NCBI GenBank assembly: GCA_902525585.1
Contig: CABZHQ010000014.1
Coordinates: 1 to 42,751 of the forward strand
Source: an uncultured Prochlorococcus sp.
GTDB lineage: Bacteria; Cyanobacteriota; Cyanobacteriia; PCC-6307; Cyanobiaceae
Direction of reading: 5' to 3'
Length of the DNA stretch: 42,751 bases
The notes below the pieces were generated by a model that made no database searches, was not told the origin of the DNA, and saw nothing but the letters and a program-made list of their open reading frames with translations. Below are positions 22,818-34,706 of this stretch, one piece after another. The position numbers and the translations under genes were made by a program. Positions within the stretch are counted from its first letter, which is position 1. Each line of letters opens with the position of its first letter.

Positions 22818-23248
22818 ATTAGTGCTGAAATATCTATTAGCAATATTGAGAGCATCACCGAAGAAGATATTAATCCTAGGCTAATCATCAATGAGACATA
22901 ACCTTTTTTTCTAGGCAATTTGTAAAAAGATATTCCAATAATGAATATCATTATTAATGAGAAAAAAATTATAATTTTTTCATTTACTAAATTGAGATGT
23001 ATAACTAAATCTTTTTCTTCAAAAAATTTGAGAAATTCAGATAAAACTAATTCTTCTTCTATTTTCTTAAAATAGTCAATTAAGCTTATAAAAGCAGAAC
23101 TTAATAAAGATAATGCCACCAGTGCAGTAACTGGTTTTGTTAACCTGTTAAGTGTTCTATTAAAACTTACTAATAAAATTAAAATAAATAAAGAGGTTGC
23201 TAAAGGTATTAGAGGTATAAGAGTTGTTGAATTTATGAAATTCCCCAC
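22814..23248 (-). CDS. Membrane protein resembling the N-terminus of NdhF (NDH-1 subunit 5), 144 aa
   Basis: The start STTLIPLIPLATSLFILILL and the following LNRLTKPVTALVALSLLSSA resemble the first helix and loop of NdhF/NuoL proteins. A middle region rich in Glu (KKIEEELVLSEFLKFFEEKD) and a further three helices complete the protein. It stops at 144 aa, while NdhF is over 600 aa, and nothing upstream or downstream continues the family. It may be a remnant, a paralogue reduced to a small subunit, or a chance resemblance. Its position beside PTOX, another plastoquinone-linked enzyme, is suggestive. Confidence 0.55.
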   Translation of the reverse strand: MGNFINSTTLIPLIPLATSLFILILLVSFNRTLNRLTKPVTALVALSLLSSAFISLIDYFKKIEEELVLSEFLKFFEEKDLVIHLNLVNEKIIIFFSLIMIFIIGISFYKLPRKKGYVSLMISLGLISSSVMLSILLIDISALI

Positions 23249-23395
23249 GAAAATAATATGTATCTAACTTAAAATTTTATATTATTTCGACGCGTTATTT
23301 TATTAAATAAGATTTTTAAAATCTTAAATGTAATTAGTACCTATTGCATTCTGTGTAAATTGATACCAAAATTAAATTTAGTATTGAAAAATAAA

Positions 23396-23497
23396 ATGTT
23401 AGCCATTTCTGAAATTATTATTGCAAGTGCTATCTTCCTAGGAATTGTATATTGGGAAGTTAAATTCCTATATGCCAAAACTACTGTAGCGAAATAA
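23396..23497 (+). CDS. Putative 33-aa membrane microprotein
   Basis: A hydrophobic helix at the start (MLAISEIIIASAIFLGIVYW) is followed by a mixed tail, EVKFLYAKTTVAK. It resembles small thylakoid subunits in size and pattern, but none matches. It lies between the NdhF-like gene and the polyglutamine gene. Confidence 0.45.
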   Translation: MLAISEIIIASAIFLGIVYWEVKFLYAKTTVAK

Positions 23498-23613
23498 CTT
23501 CACTCAAAACAGGAAAATTAAAAACATAGAAAATTTAAATAAAATTTAAGAATTTAAGTTGACAAAAAAAGCTGTAAATATGAGAGAATAAACACAAATA
23601 TTCAGGCCCTCTT

Positions 23614-23751
23614 ATGAGCGAAGTCCAAAATCCTAATACCAACTCTACTCAGCAGCAGCAGCAGCAGCAGCAGCAATCCTATTCAGACAGCAAAATTAAT
23701 TCTGCTGAGAGCGAGAGACTTTATCTTGAGATGAAAGAAGCTTGGCTTTAA
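23614..23751 (+). CDS. Small protein with nine consecutive glutamines, 45 aa
   Basis: The protein reads MSEVQNPNTNST, nine Gln, then SYSDSKINSAESERLYLEMK and EAWL. Eight CAG triplets and one CAA (23650-23676) encode the tract, a simple repeat that is very unusual in an AT-rich genome. The C-terminal ERLYLEMKEAWL is helical and probably the conserved part. TTGACA at 23559-23564 may be a -35 element, but the -10 is unclear. Repeat length is likely to vary between strains. Function is unknown. Confidence 0.6.
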   Translation: MSEVQNPNTNSTQQQQQQQQQSYSDSKINSAESERLYLEMKEAWL

Positions 23752-23852
23752 GTTTAATTCGTATTTGAAATAATATTTCTATAAATTTTTCTAAAATTTC
23801 TTTTTAATTTTGAAGTAATCAATACTTTTTTATTTTCTACACCGTCTAAATT

Positions 23853-24008
23853 TTGTCTAATCGCAGAATTAATTTGTTTAAAAAACTTCAGCAGTTAGAG
23901 AAAATTAACGGAAGACTCGCAATGGGAGGGTTAATATATTTAGTTTTTACAAAATTAGTTTCCAGCCGGGCCGACATATTAGACCAGCTTAAATCTTATT
24001 TGATTTAA
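23853..24008 (+). CDS. Divergent high-light-inducible (Hli/HLIP-like) protein, TTG start
   Basis: The frame has no ATG before the key motif. Start candidates are TTG 23853 (51 aa) and TTG 23874 (44 aa, MFKKLQQLEKINGRLAMGGL). EKINGRLAMGG matches the chlorophyll-binding ExxNGRxAMxG motif of Hli and LHC proteins. A hydrophobic continuation, LIYLVFTKLVSS, completes one helix. Hli proteins bind chlorophyll and zeaxanthin and protect PSII under light stress. The helix lacks the usual GQG ending, so it is a diverged member. Gene calling by ATG only would miss it. Confidence 0.6.
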   Translation: MSNRRINLFKKLQQLEKINGRLAMGGLIYLVFTKLVSSRADILDQLKSYLI

Positions 24009-24025
24009 AAAATGAATTGGAAGTA

Positions 24026-24118
24026 TTATCTAGGAATATTTCTTTCTATATAAGCTTCAGTTAAAGCTAAAATTAACCCCAATAATGTTGAAAATAGAGC
24101 AATCTCAGTTGATTCCAT
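24026..24118 (-). CDS. Putative 30-aa membrane microprotein
   Basis: Reads MESTEIALFSTLLGLILALT, then EAYIERNIPR. The helix is flanked by an acidic N-terminus and a basic C-terminus, typical of small thylakoid subunits such as PsbM, which it does not match closely. It converges on the Hli-like gene with 17 bp between. Evidence is limited to pattern and position. Confidence 0.45.
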   Translation of the reverse strand: MESTEIALFSTLLGLILALTEAYIERNIPR

Positions 24119-24184
24119 TTTATTTTTGAACTACCCCTAGCTTGCTAAATAACTCAAAGTTCGGCAAACAAACTAATAACTTAC

Positions 24185-24204
24185 TATAGTACGTATATAC
24201 TATA
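24185..24204. promoter_or_regulatory. 7-bp inverted repeat before the DUF3104 gene
   Basis: TATAGTA (24185-24191) and TACTATA (24198-24204) are perfect inverted copies separated by six bases. They end 11 bp before the GTG at 24216. The right arm includes TATACT, a good -10 sequence. The repeat could be an operator overlapping a promoter, or simply an AT-rich symmetry. Confidence 0.4.
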
Positions 24205-24215
24205 AGCTATTTATT

Positions 24216-24464
24216 GTGAGCTCGGCAACTCCTGAGTTTCTTTTCGTTAGGCCTGGTGATTATGTCGCAATTAAACAAGAAAATTGCGAAAATACTAACG
24301 AAAAGAATAAAAATTATTGGGTCGGTCAAGTTATCGACTGTATTGGAGGAGCTAGAAATCCAAATTCATGGACCTTGTTTCAAGTTGCCAATATTGATAA
24401 TGGAGAGATCACTATAATCAACGCGGATATTGTAGAAAAAATTTTGAAATCCTCTGAAAGTTAA
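24216..24464 (+). CDS. DUF3104 family protein, 82 aa, GTG start
   Basis: DUF3104 is a short family of marine picocyanobacteria. Matching features are PEFLFVRPGDYVAIKQEN (6-23), NYWVGQVIDCIGGARNPNSW and TLFQVANIDNGEITIINADI. It looks like a small beta-barrel. The GTG start at 24216 gives the full family N-terminus; no ATG is available. Function is unknown. Confidence 0.78.
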   Translation: MSSATPEFLFVRPGDYVAIKQENCENTNEKNKNYWVGQVIDCIGGARNPNSWTLFQVANIDNGEITIINADIVEKILKSSES

Positions 24465-24536
24465 GCTTATTGATAATCAAACAAACTTCCTTCAGTATTA
24501 CAATAACAAAAGGCAAAATGCTCGCTTTAAAGGGAA

Positions 24537-25427
24537 TTACCCCAGTTCCAAACAGGCAAGTCCATATACTTGATTCATTGGGCAGGGAGGTTGAATGCCT
24601 TTATACATTCTGTAAGTTTTTGATATTTCCTCAAATCCCAAACTTGATAAAAGATAATTTGCATATGGATTCAGATTAGAGCAATCCAATAAGATTTGGG
24701 CATCCAAATCACCAACTAACTCCCTTATTAACAATTCAGCAAGTGGTGGAGTATCCGCTAAAAGAGGTCCGATTCTCCAGCCTTGCTCATTATCCTCCAA
24801 TACACAAGGTCTTATTCTGCCAAATCCATGGCACATCCCATTATTATCGACAATTGCACTGACATTACCATGAGAATTTTTCAACCAGTCATTTAGAAAA
24901 TGTGGTCTGGGACTAGGTTCTCTTTGATCATCATAAATTAAGACCACTTCAGAGGAAATTTTATTACCTGGGACAACTTTAAAAGAATGAAATTCATCTT
25001 TATAGAAATTTCTCAATGGCAAATCTTGAGAACCATTCAATTTCCATCGATTTGTAATAGAAGATTTTCTAAACCCCCACTTTGAGTAATCATTCAATCT
25101 ATCTGGGGCAGCCTCAAGACCAATACAATCAACATTTTTCAAATATTCGAGGGCATGTTTCCATAATCTCACTCCATATCCATTATTTCGGAATTCTTTT
25201 TTAACGATAAATAAACCTATAAAACCATACGAGGAATTGTATTTTATACACGCAATAGAGCCTATAGGATTATTGTCTAGACAAGCTACCCATACCCCTT
25301 GTTTATCTGTATTTCTATAAATTGATAAATCATCCATTCCAGGAGAAAATCCTTCTAACCTTGCCCAGTTTGTGACTTCTGGTATTTCATTTATAGATAT
25401 CAATCTAATTGAAAATTTTTCCCTCAT
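24537..25427 (-). CDS. GNAT-family N-acetyltransferase with a second C-terminal domain
   Basis: The N-terminal 140 residues form a GNAT domain. The opening FSIRLISINEIPEVTNWARL is followed by the acetyl-CoA loop KKEFRNNGYGVRLWKHALEY near residue 76. GLEAAPDRLNDYSKWGFRKS is the usual follow-on motif. The C-terminal half (from about 160; GFGRIRPCVLEDNEQGWRIG) resembles the Acetyltransf_18-type domain found in two-domain GNATs. The substrate is unknown. The length of 296 aa fits this architecture. Confidence 0.85.
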   Translation of the reverse strand: MREKFSIRLISINEIPEVTNWARLEGFSPGMDDLSIYRNTDKQGVWVACLDNNPIGSIACIKYNSSYGFIGLFIVKKEFRNNGYGVRLWKHALEYLKNVDCIGLEAAPDRLNDYSKWGFRKSSITNRWKLNGSQDLPLRNFYKDEFHSFKVVPGNKISSEVVLIYDDQREPSPRPHFLNDWLKNSHGNVSAIVDNNGMCHGFGRIRPCVLEDNEQGWRIGPLLADTPPLAELLIRELVGDLDAQILLDCSNLNPYANYLLSSLGFEEISKTYRMYKGIQPPCPMNQVYGLACLELG

Positions 25428-25583
25428 AGAATTATACTAACCAAGAAAATTTTGAATTTTTAAACGCAATATTAATAAATTTGATTATTTCTAATAAATC
25501 ATTCGCTTTGATTTAACTGCCTAAAAACCTTTTTTATTTACAATTTATCCTCTGATATATTTAATACTATTCAAAGGTAAAAA

Positions 25584-26975
25584 ATGAAAATTTCTGATAA
25601 ATTTCATTTAGAAGACATCTATAAATTAAAAAATACAGTTCTCACTGGTAAAACTGAAGATATAAAATGGCGGATCCATCATATCAATATAGTTTCTAAA
25701 CTTTTGGATAAAAATAAAAAAGAGATAATTAAATCACTTTTTGTTGATCTCGGCAAATCTGAAATTGAAGGGCTTTCAGAAATCCTTTTAGTGAAAGAAG
25801 AAATTTCACTCATAAAAAAGAAACTCAATTCTTGGATGCGACCAAAAAAGATTGATACCCCTTTTTATCTTTTCCCATCATCCTCCAAAGTTATTCATGA
25901 ACCTCTTGGATGTGTCTTAATTCTTGGTCCTTATAATTATCCATTACTTTATATTTTAAAGCCATTGGTAAATATTTTCTCAGCAGGAAATACTGCAGTT
26001 ATAAAACCATCAGAGAAATGTCCTGCGACCTCAAAGCTTATTAAAAAGCTTACTTCCAAATATTTCCGTAAAGATGTCCTAATCACGGTAGAGGGGGATA
26101 ATAAACAATCCATAAAATTAATTGAACAAAATTTTGACCACATTTTTTTTACAGGAAGTACTGAAACTGGAAAATCTATAATGAAATTAGCTTCAAAAAA
26201 CTTAACTCCATTAACTCTTGAGTTAAGCGGAACAAATCCTGTAATTGTTTTCAAGAATGCAAATTTAGAAGTGGCTGCAAAAAGAATTGTTTGGGGAAAA
26301 TTTTTTAATTCTGGTCAATCCTGCATGGCTCCGAATCATATCTTTGTAGATAAAGAAATTGAAAATATTTTTATAGAAAAATTAAAGAAATACATAGTAA
26401 GTTTTTACGGAGATAATCCAATTATTTCCGAAAACCTATCAAAATTGGAGAAAAAACAATTTACATCAACTGTAGGAATTCTCAAACAATATGAAAAAGA
26501 AAAAAGAATTTTATTTGGGGGGAATTTTAGTAAAAAAAAGTTGAAAATATCTCCTACAATTTTGAGAACTAAATTGAATGAAACAGATATTTTGCAGAAA
26601 GAATTATTCAGTTCACTACTTCCTGTAGTTGGAATTAATGATAAGGAATCAGCTTTAAAACAGATTAGTCAAACATCAAAACCCTTAGCAATCTACTTAT
26701 TTGGAGGCAATAAAAAAATCCATAATCATATTTCAAAAGTAACGAGCTCAGGAACAATTTGTATAAATGATGTGATGTTGCCAGTCCTTATTCCAAATTT
26801 ACCGTTTGGAGGCGTTGGGCAAAGTGGTATAGGTAAATTTCATGGAGAAGAAGGGTTTCGAAATTTTTCAAATCAAAAATCTATTACTTTTAAAGGTTTT
26901 TTATTTGATTTAAATCTGCGGTATCCTCCCTACAAAAGAGTAAAGAAATTTTTAAAGTTTATTTTTCAGGTTTAA
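25584..26975 (+). CDS. Aldehyde dehydrogenase, ALDH3-like
   Basis: This NAD(P)-dependent oxidoreductase of 463 aa converts aldehydes to acids. Conserved elements in order are EPLGCVLILGPYNYPLLYIL (102-121), the coenzyme loop FFTGSTETGKSI, LTLELSGTNPVIVF with the general-base Glu, NSGQSCMAPNHIFV with the nucleophile Cys, and FGGVGQSGIGKFHGEEGFRN near the end. The length is that of the ALDH3 branch, which acts on fatty or apocarotenoid aldehydes. The C-terminus has a short hydrophobic tail (FLKFIFQV). In cyanobacteria it could detoxify lipid aldehydes. Confidence 0.93.
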   Translation: MKISDKFHLEDIYKLKNTVLTGKTEDIKWRIHHINIVSKLLDKNKKEIIKSLFVDLGKSEIEGLSEILLVKEEISLIKKKLNSWMRPKKIDTPFYLFPSSSKVIHEPLGCVLILGPYNYPLLYILKPLVNIFSAGNTAVIKPSEKCPATSKLIKKLTSKYFRKDVLITVEGDNKQSIKLIEQNFDHIFFTGSTETGKSIMKLASKNLTPLTLELSGTNPVIVFKNANLEVAAKRIVWGKFFNSGQSCMAPNHIFVDKEIENIFIEKLKKYIVSFYGDNPIISENLSKLEKKQFTSTVGILKQYEKEKRILFGGNFSKKKLKISPTILRTKLNETDILQKELFSSLLPVVGINDKESALKQISQTSKPLAIYLFGGNKKIHNHISKVTSSGTICINDVMLPVLIPNLPFGGVGQSGIGKFHGEEGFRNFSNQKSITFKGFLFDLNLRYPPYKRVKKFLKFIFQV

Positions 26976-27047
26976 ATTACTTAAATTGTTTTCAAAAACC
27001 TAGCGATTTTAAATTTAAAGATTATCTTTAAATAAATAGTGAGTTTT

Positions 27048-27809
27048 ATGAAATTTGCATTTTTAGTAATTGCCATATTTATTAATTTTTTTAATCACTC
27101 ATTGATAAAATCAGAAGAAAAAATATTTTCAGAAAAAAACAAAATTGAGAATATCGCTAAAAAAGAATCAATTACTGAAGAAAAAACTGAAATAAAAAAA
27201 ATTCATATTGTAAAAAGTGGGGATACAATATCAAGTATTTCAAAATTCTATTCGATAAATAAAGATTTAATTATTAAATTCAATAACTTAAAAGATGAAG
27301 ATTATATATTTGTAGGCCAAAATCTTATTATTTCTGAATCTAATGATAATCTTACAAAACAATCAGATTTAATAAATAATTATCATATTGTTCAAACTGG
27401 TGAAAATCTTACTGAGATATCAAACAAATATAATTTAAAATTAATCGATCTCATAGAGATTAACAATCTCAATAATCCTGATTCAATAAAAGTTGGTCAA
27501 AAACTCATTATTAGAAAAAAGAACACAATTAATTCAGAAAATTTTGAAAAAACTGAAAATAAAAAAAATAACGACTTACTTGTTTTTGATAAAAAAAATT
27601 ATGGTCCTATAATTATCCAAAGTAATTCATATAAAGATATTAAAGGTAGAAAAGTTTTAAATGTATTAAATCAAGAAAATAAAAAACTGATTCTTTCAAT
27701 CAATTGTGAAACAAATGAATTAGATGTAAGAATACCTGGTAGGAAATGGATGGGAAGTAAGCCTGCTAAAGAAGAATTCGAAAATAATTTAATAAATGAT
27801 TTTTGTTAA
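27048..27809 (+). CDS. Secreted protein with two LysM domains, 253 aa
   Basis: I start at ATG 27048 (the frame is open from a GTG at 27039). Residues 1-22 form a signal peptide or anchor (MKFAFLVIAIFINFFNHSLI). Two LysM repeats follow: IHIVKSGDTISSISKFYSIN with FVGQNLII, and YHIVQTGENLTEISNKYNLK with KVGQKLII. LysM binds peptidoglycan glycans. The C-terminal about 90 residues (KNYGPIIIQSNSYKDIKGRK, LSINCETNELDVRIPGRKW) are an unassigned domain, so it is probably a cell-wall protein rather than a hydrolase. Confidence 0.88.
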   Translation: MKFAFLVIAIFINFFNHSLIKSEEKIFSEKNKIENIAKKESITEEKTEIKKIHIVKSGDTISSISKFYSINKDLIIKFNNLKDEDYIFVGQNLIISESNDNLTKQSDLINNYHIVQTGENLTEISNKYNLKLIDLIEINNLNNPDSIKVGQKLIIRKKNTINSENFEKTENKKNNDLLVFDKKNYGPIIIQSNSYKDIKGRKVLNVLNQENKKLILSINCETNELDVRIPGRKWMGSKPAKEEFENNLINDFC

Positions 27810-27889
27810 AACTTTTAATTAATATGTGTGAATAATTTGTCTAAGAATATTAATGATGGGTTATTCTACAAAGAGTTAAATTAATTGTA

Positions 27890-28099
27890 ATGGCTATTTC
27901 AAGAGGAGATCTGGTAAGAGTAAAAAGACCAGAATCATATTGGTACAATGAAATAGGTAAAGTTGCTTCAGTTGATACCTCAGGCATTAAATATAACTGT
28001 GTAGTCAGATTCGATAAAGTAAATTACGCTGGGATTAGCGGCACTGATGGTGGAGCAAATACAAATAATTTCGCTGAAAGTGAATTAGAGAAAGCTTAA
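27890..28099 (+). CDS. psaE: Photosystem I reaction-center subunit IV (PsaE)
   Basis: PsaE is a stromal SH3-like subunit that helps dock ferredoxin and flavodoxin to PSI and supports cyclic electron flow. The sequence is canonical: [20 protein letters not shown] (3-22), [17 protein letters not shown] and [20 protein letters not shown]. Its length of 69 aa is standard. It is followed by fpg after only 4 bp, so fpg is probably transcribed from the psaE promoter. Confidence 0.97.
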   Translation: MAISRGDLVRVKRPESYWYNEIGKVASVDTSGIKYNCVVRFDKVNYAGISGTDGGANTNNFAESELEKA

Positions 28100-28103
28100 A
28101 TAA

Positions 28104-28979
28104 TTGCCTGAATTACCTGAAGTAGAGACTGTTCGGAGAGGTTTAGAGCAAAAACTTAATAACTTTATTATTAAAAAAGTAGTAGTTTGCAGGAATTCAA
28201 CTGTTGCATTCCCTTCAAAAGAAGAATTTATTAAAGGACTTCGGAACTCACTTATTTATAAATGGGATAGAAGAGGAAAATATTTAATAGCTCAATTGAA
28301 AGAAGTTCACAATGAAAATGCTCAATTTTCTATAGAAAATTCACAAATTAAAGGATTTCTTGTAGTTCATCTAAGAATGACTGGATATTTCAAATTTATT
28401 GAAAACTCAACTCATCCTTGTAAACATACAAGAATAAGATTTTTCGATAATAATAATAATGAGCTTAGGTACATTGACGTAAGAAGTTTTGGTCAAATGT
28501 GGTGGATTAACAAAGACCTTTCGCTTAACAAAATAATTAAAGGATTAGGTTCGTTAGGACCAGAGCCATTTTCTAAAGACTTTGATGCAAATTACCTTAA
28601 GAAAGTTATTTCAAAAAGAACAAAATCTATAAAAGCTATTTTATTAGATCAAACAATAGTGGCAGGTATAGGTAATATTTATGCAGATGAAAGCTTATAC
28701 TCTGCTGGTATCTCTCCTTTTAGGGAAGCTCGAACAATAAAAAAGAATGAGTTAATCAAGCTCAAAGAATCAATAGTAACTGTTTTAAAAAAAAGTATAG
28801 GTTCTGGGGGTACTACATTTAGCGATTTTAGGGATTTGGAAGGAGAGAATGGGAATTTTGGTTTACAGACAAATGTCTATAGGAGAACGGGAAAAGAATG
28901 TCGTAAATGTGGAAATTTAATTGAAAGACAAAAAATTACTGGAAGAAGTACTCATTGGTGTCCTAGATGTCAAAAATAA
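28104..28979 (+). CDS. mutM: Formamidopyrimidine-DNA glycosylase (MutM/Fpg), TTG start
   Basis: The enzyme removes 8-oxoguanine and other oxidised bases and cuts the DNA backbone. The mature N-terminus [14 protein letters not shown] contains the catalytic Pro and Glu. [31 protein letters not shown] and the C-terminal zinc finger (CRKCG, then CPRCQK) complete the family. The initiation codon must be TTG at 28104, since Pro has to be residue 2. The gene sits 4 bp after psaE and is followed by a terminator shared with the converging 5S gene. The length of 291 aa is normal. Confidence 0.96.
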   Translation: MPELPEVETVRRGLEQKLNNFIIKKVVVCRNSTVAFPSKEEFIKGLRNSLIYKWDRRGKYLIAQLKEVHNENAQFSIENSQIKGFLVVHLRMTGYFKFIENSTHPCKHTRIRFFDNNNNELRYIDVRSFGQMWWINKDLSLNKIIKGLGSLGPEPFSKDFDANYLKKVISKRTKSIKAILLDQTIVAGIGNIYADESLYSAGISPFREARTIKKNELIKLKESIVTVLKKSIGSGGTTFSDFRDLEGENGNFGLQTNVYRRTGKECRKCGNLIERQKITGRSTHWCPRCQK

Positions 28980-29012
28980 AAAAGGGCTTACTCAAAAAGA
29001 ATAAACCCTTTT
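28980..29012 (+). terminator. Terminator hairpin after fpg (probably bidirectional)
   Basis: AAAAGGG (28980-28986) pairs with CCCTTTT (29006-29012), with an extended imperfect inner stem. T-rich sequence follows on the plus strand and A-rich sequence precedes, so it can end both the psaE-fpg transcript and the converging rRNA transcript, whose 5S ends at 29023. Confidence 0.75.
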
Positions 29013-29022
29013 AAATATTTTT

Positions 29023-29140
29023 ACCTGGCATTGAGCTATTTTCTCAAGGGGCTACCCCCTAAATATTTTCGCCGCTGATGCGTTTCACAACCGAGTTCGA
29101 GATGGATCGGAGTGGTTCCACATCGCCATGAACACCAGGA
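29023..29140 (-). rRNA. rrf: 5S ribosomal RNA
   Basis: Reading leftward, the 5' end TCCTGGTGTTCATGGCG pairs with the 3' end CCAGG. CCACTCCGATCCATCTCGAA and the GAAACGC region are typical of cyanobacterial 5S. The length of about 118 nt is correct. It is the last gene of the rRNA operon. The ends are good to a base or two. Confidence 0.93.
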
Positions 29141-29147
29141 TAGTATG

Positions 29148-29166
29148 AACCTTGAGAACTGCATAG
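29148..29166 (-). other. 3' strand of the 23S rRNA processing stem
   Basis: This 19-base segment (AACCTTGAGAACTGCATAG on the plus strand) is complementary, with one mismatch, to 32185-32203 on the other side of the 23S gene. In the precursor the two sides would form a long helix bringing the 23S ends together, the normal target of RNase III-type cleavage. Confidence 0.8.
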
Positions 29167-29205
29167 AAAATTATATATATTAAAAACAATAAATTAAGTT
29201 TATTT

Positions 29206-32080
<2,875 letters not shown>

Positions 32081-32184
32081 ATAACTTCAAAATTGAAGCA
32101 TCAGCTTAATAGAATTGTTATTAATGCATTCGCACAAATAATAAATCTGCATCATTAAAGATGCTTATTGTCTTTAAAAATAAT

Positions 32185-32203
32185 CTATGCAGTTGTCAAG
32201 GTT
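32185..32203 (-). other. 5' strand of the 23S rRNA processing stem
   Basis: Complementary to 29148-29166 over 19 bases with one mismatch. Together they bracket the 23S gene. The rest of the 32081-32335 spacer contains no ORF and no tRNA. Confidence 0.8.
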
Positions 32204-32335
32204 CTCTGAAAACAATGAAATTAATTCAATGAGTCCAGCATCTTAATGATTACATTAGGAAGCTAGATTCTTTCAGAATTTGATCACAACTCAAAATATT
32301 TCCTTTCTACCGGCTATGGAAGAGGTGGTAATCAG

Positions 32336-32408
32336 TGGAGGTAAGCGGACTCGAACCGCTGACATCCTGCTTGCAAAGCAGGCGCTCTACCAACTGAGCT
32401 ATACCCCC
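32336..32408 (-). tRNA. trnA: tRNA-Ala (UGC)
   Basis: Lies in the 16S-23S spacer. Reading leftward, the acceptor GGGGGTA pairs with TACCTCC, the anticodon loop CTTTGCAAG reads UGC, and the T arm has GGTTCGAGTCC. No CCA is encoded. The order tRNA-Ile then tRNA-Ala is standard for this operon. Confidence 0.95.
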
Positions 32409-32420
32409 AACATAGAGATA

Positions 32421-32494
<74 letters not shown>

Positions 32495-32620
32495 AGGAAA
32501 AATAATGGGTGTGACCTAGAAAAACTTAGGAAATGAAATTCTTAATAAATTAAAAACGTGAGATACCGATCGACCTAAGGTGACAAAATAATAATATTAA
32601 ACATTTTGTTGTCTCCCTGT

Positions 32621-34103
<1,483 letters not shown>

Positions 34104-34706
34104 TGTTCAAATCCTTTTGTAGATAAATCTACTCAAATTGAATTGCTTTATCCAAATAAAAACTTCAGTTTTTGAATTTAGTTTCAGCCTCCTTAAATTT
34201 TAAGGATTACATTGAGTGCACGTTAAAAATATTTTTAAAGTGACTTTCCAAGATCTCAGATCCGTTTGCATCAAAGCTAAAAGTTAGCAATTGATGACAT
34301 TTTTATATATTCTTGACGGGACCTCACACCTTTATTGCATATACATCTTGAAATAACTAAAAAAAATTTAGTTGATCTTGACGCAATAAAAGCATCAGTT
34401 CCTAAGTTTTTAAATTTTCTAGGTGCAGAGTTAAACAACTAGTGGTTAACTCATTTCGAAGGTAAAAACCTTCTTCTGGCTGAAAATAATGATCGAAATC
34501 AAATCTCCAAAAAATTCATTTATTTACCAAAAATTAGATTTAAGATAATTTCCTGAATAATGCAAAAAGAATATTTCTGCCCAGAAGAAAATACTAAACC
34601 ATCCAACAGTAATTGTGCAACCTTTTATACAAAAATTTTTTATTAATTTTTTATTTGATTAAAGTCTCGTTAAACAACTAGGCTTAAATAAAGGGATATA
34701 AATGAA
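34104..34706. promoter_or_regulatory. Divergent spacer: rRNA leader/promoter side and invertase upstream region
   Basis: This 600-bp spacer has no credible ORF. The left part is the 16S leader, with a palindromic CCTTAAATTTTAAGG at 34191-34205. TTTATTGC (34332-34339) and GCAATAAA (34383-34390) form an inverted repeat in the middle. A GAGTTAA/TTAACTC stem (34428-34452) and two copies of a 13-bp repeat lie to the right. The rRNA promoter must be here, but I cannot fix its -35 and -10 with confidence. Confidence 0.5.
34430..34442. repeat. 13-bp direct repeat, copy 1 (copy 2 at 34669-34681)
   Basis: GTTAAACAACTAG occurs exactly at 34430-34442 and again at 34669-34681, the latter 26 bp before the invertase ATG. 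The first copy overlaps an inverted repeat (GAGTTAA at 34428, TTAACTC at 34446). Repeated operator-like sequence upstream of a single gene suggests a binding site, but could also be an AT-rich coincidence. Confidence 0.5.

Noticed and set aside
23650-23676. CAG repeat as a CRISPR or other repeat array
   Set aside because: It is a simple trinucleotide run inside one coding frame with no spacers.
24470-24679. 69-codon plus-strand ORF after DUF3104
   Set aside because: It overlaps the 3' end of the GNAT gene on the other strand and its second half is simply the antisense of conserved acetyltransferase sequence.
34318-34335. Yfr1-like motif (CCTCACAC) in the rRNA leader
   Set aside because: The conserved Yfr1 core is ACUCCUCACAC flanked by two stem-loops; here only part of the core matches and the flanking hairpins are absent.
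34313-34400. Two TTGACG boxes on the plus strand as invertase promoters
   Set aside because: Neither has a good -10 element at 16-19 bp. They may be part of the rRNA leader instead.
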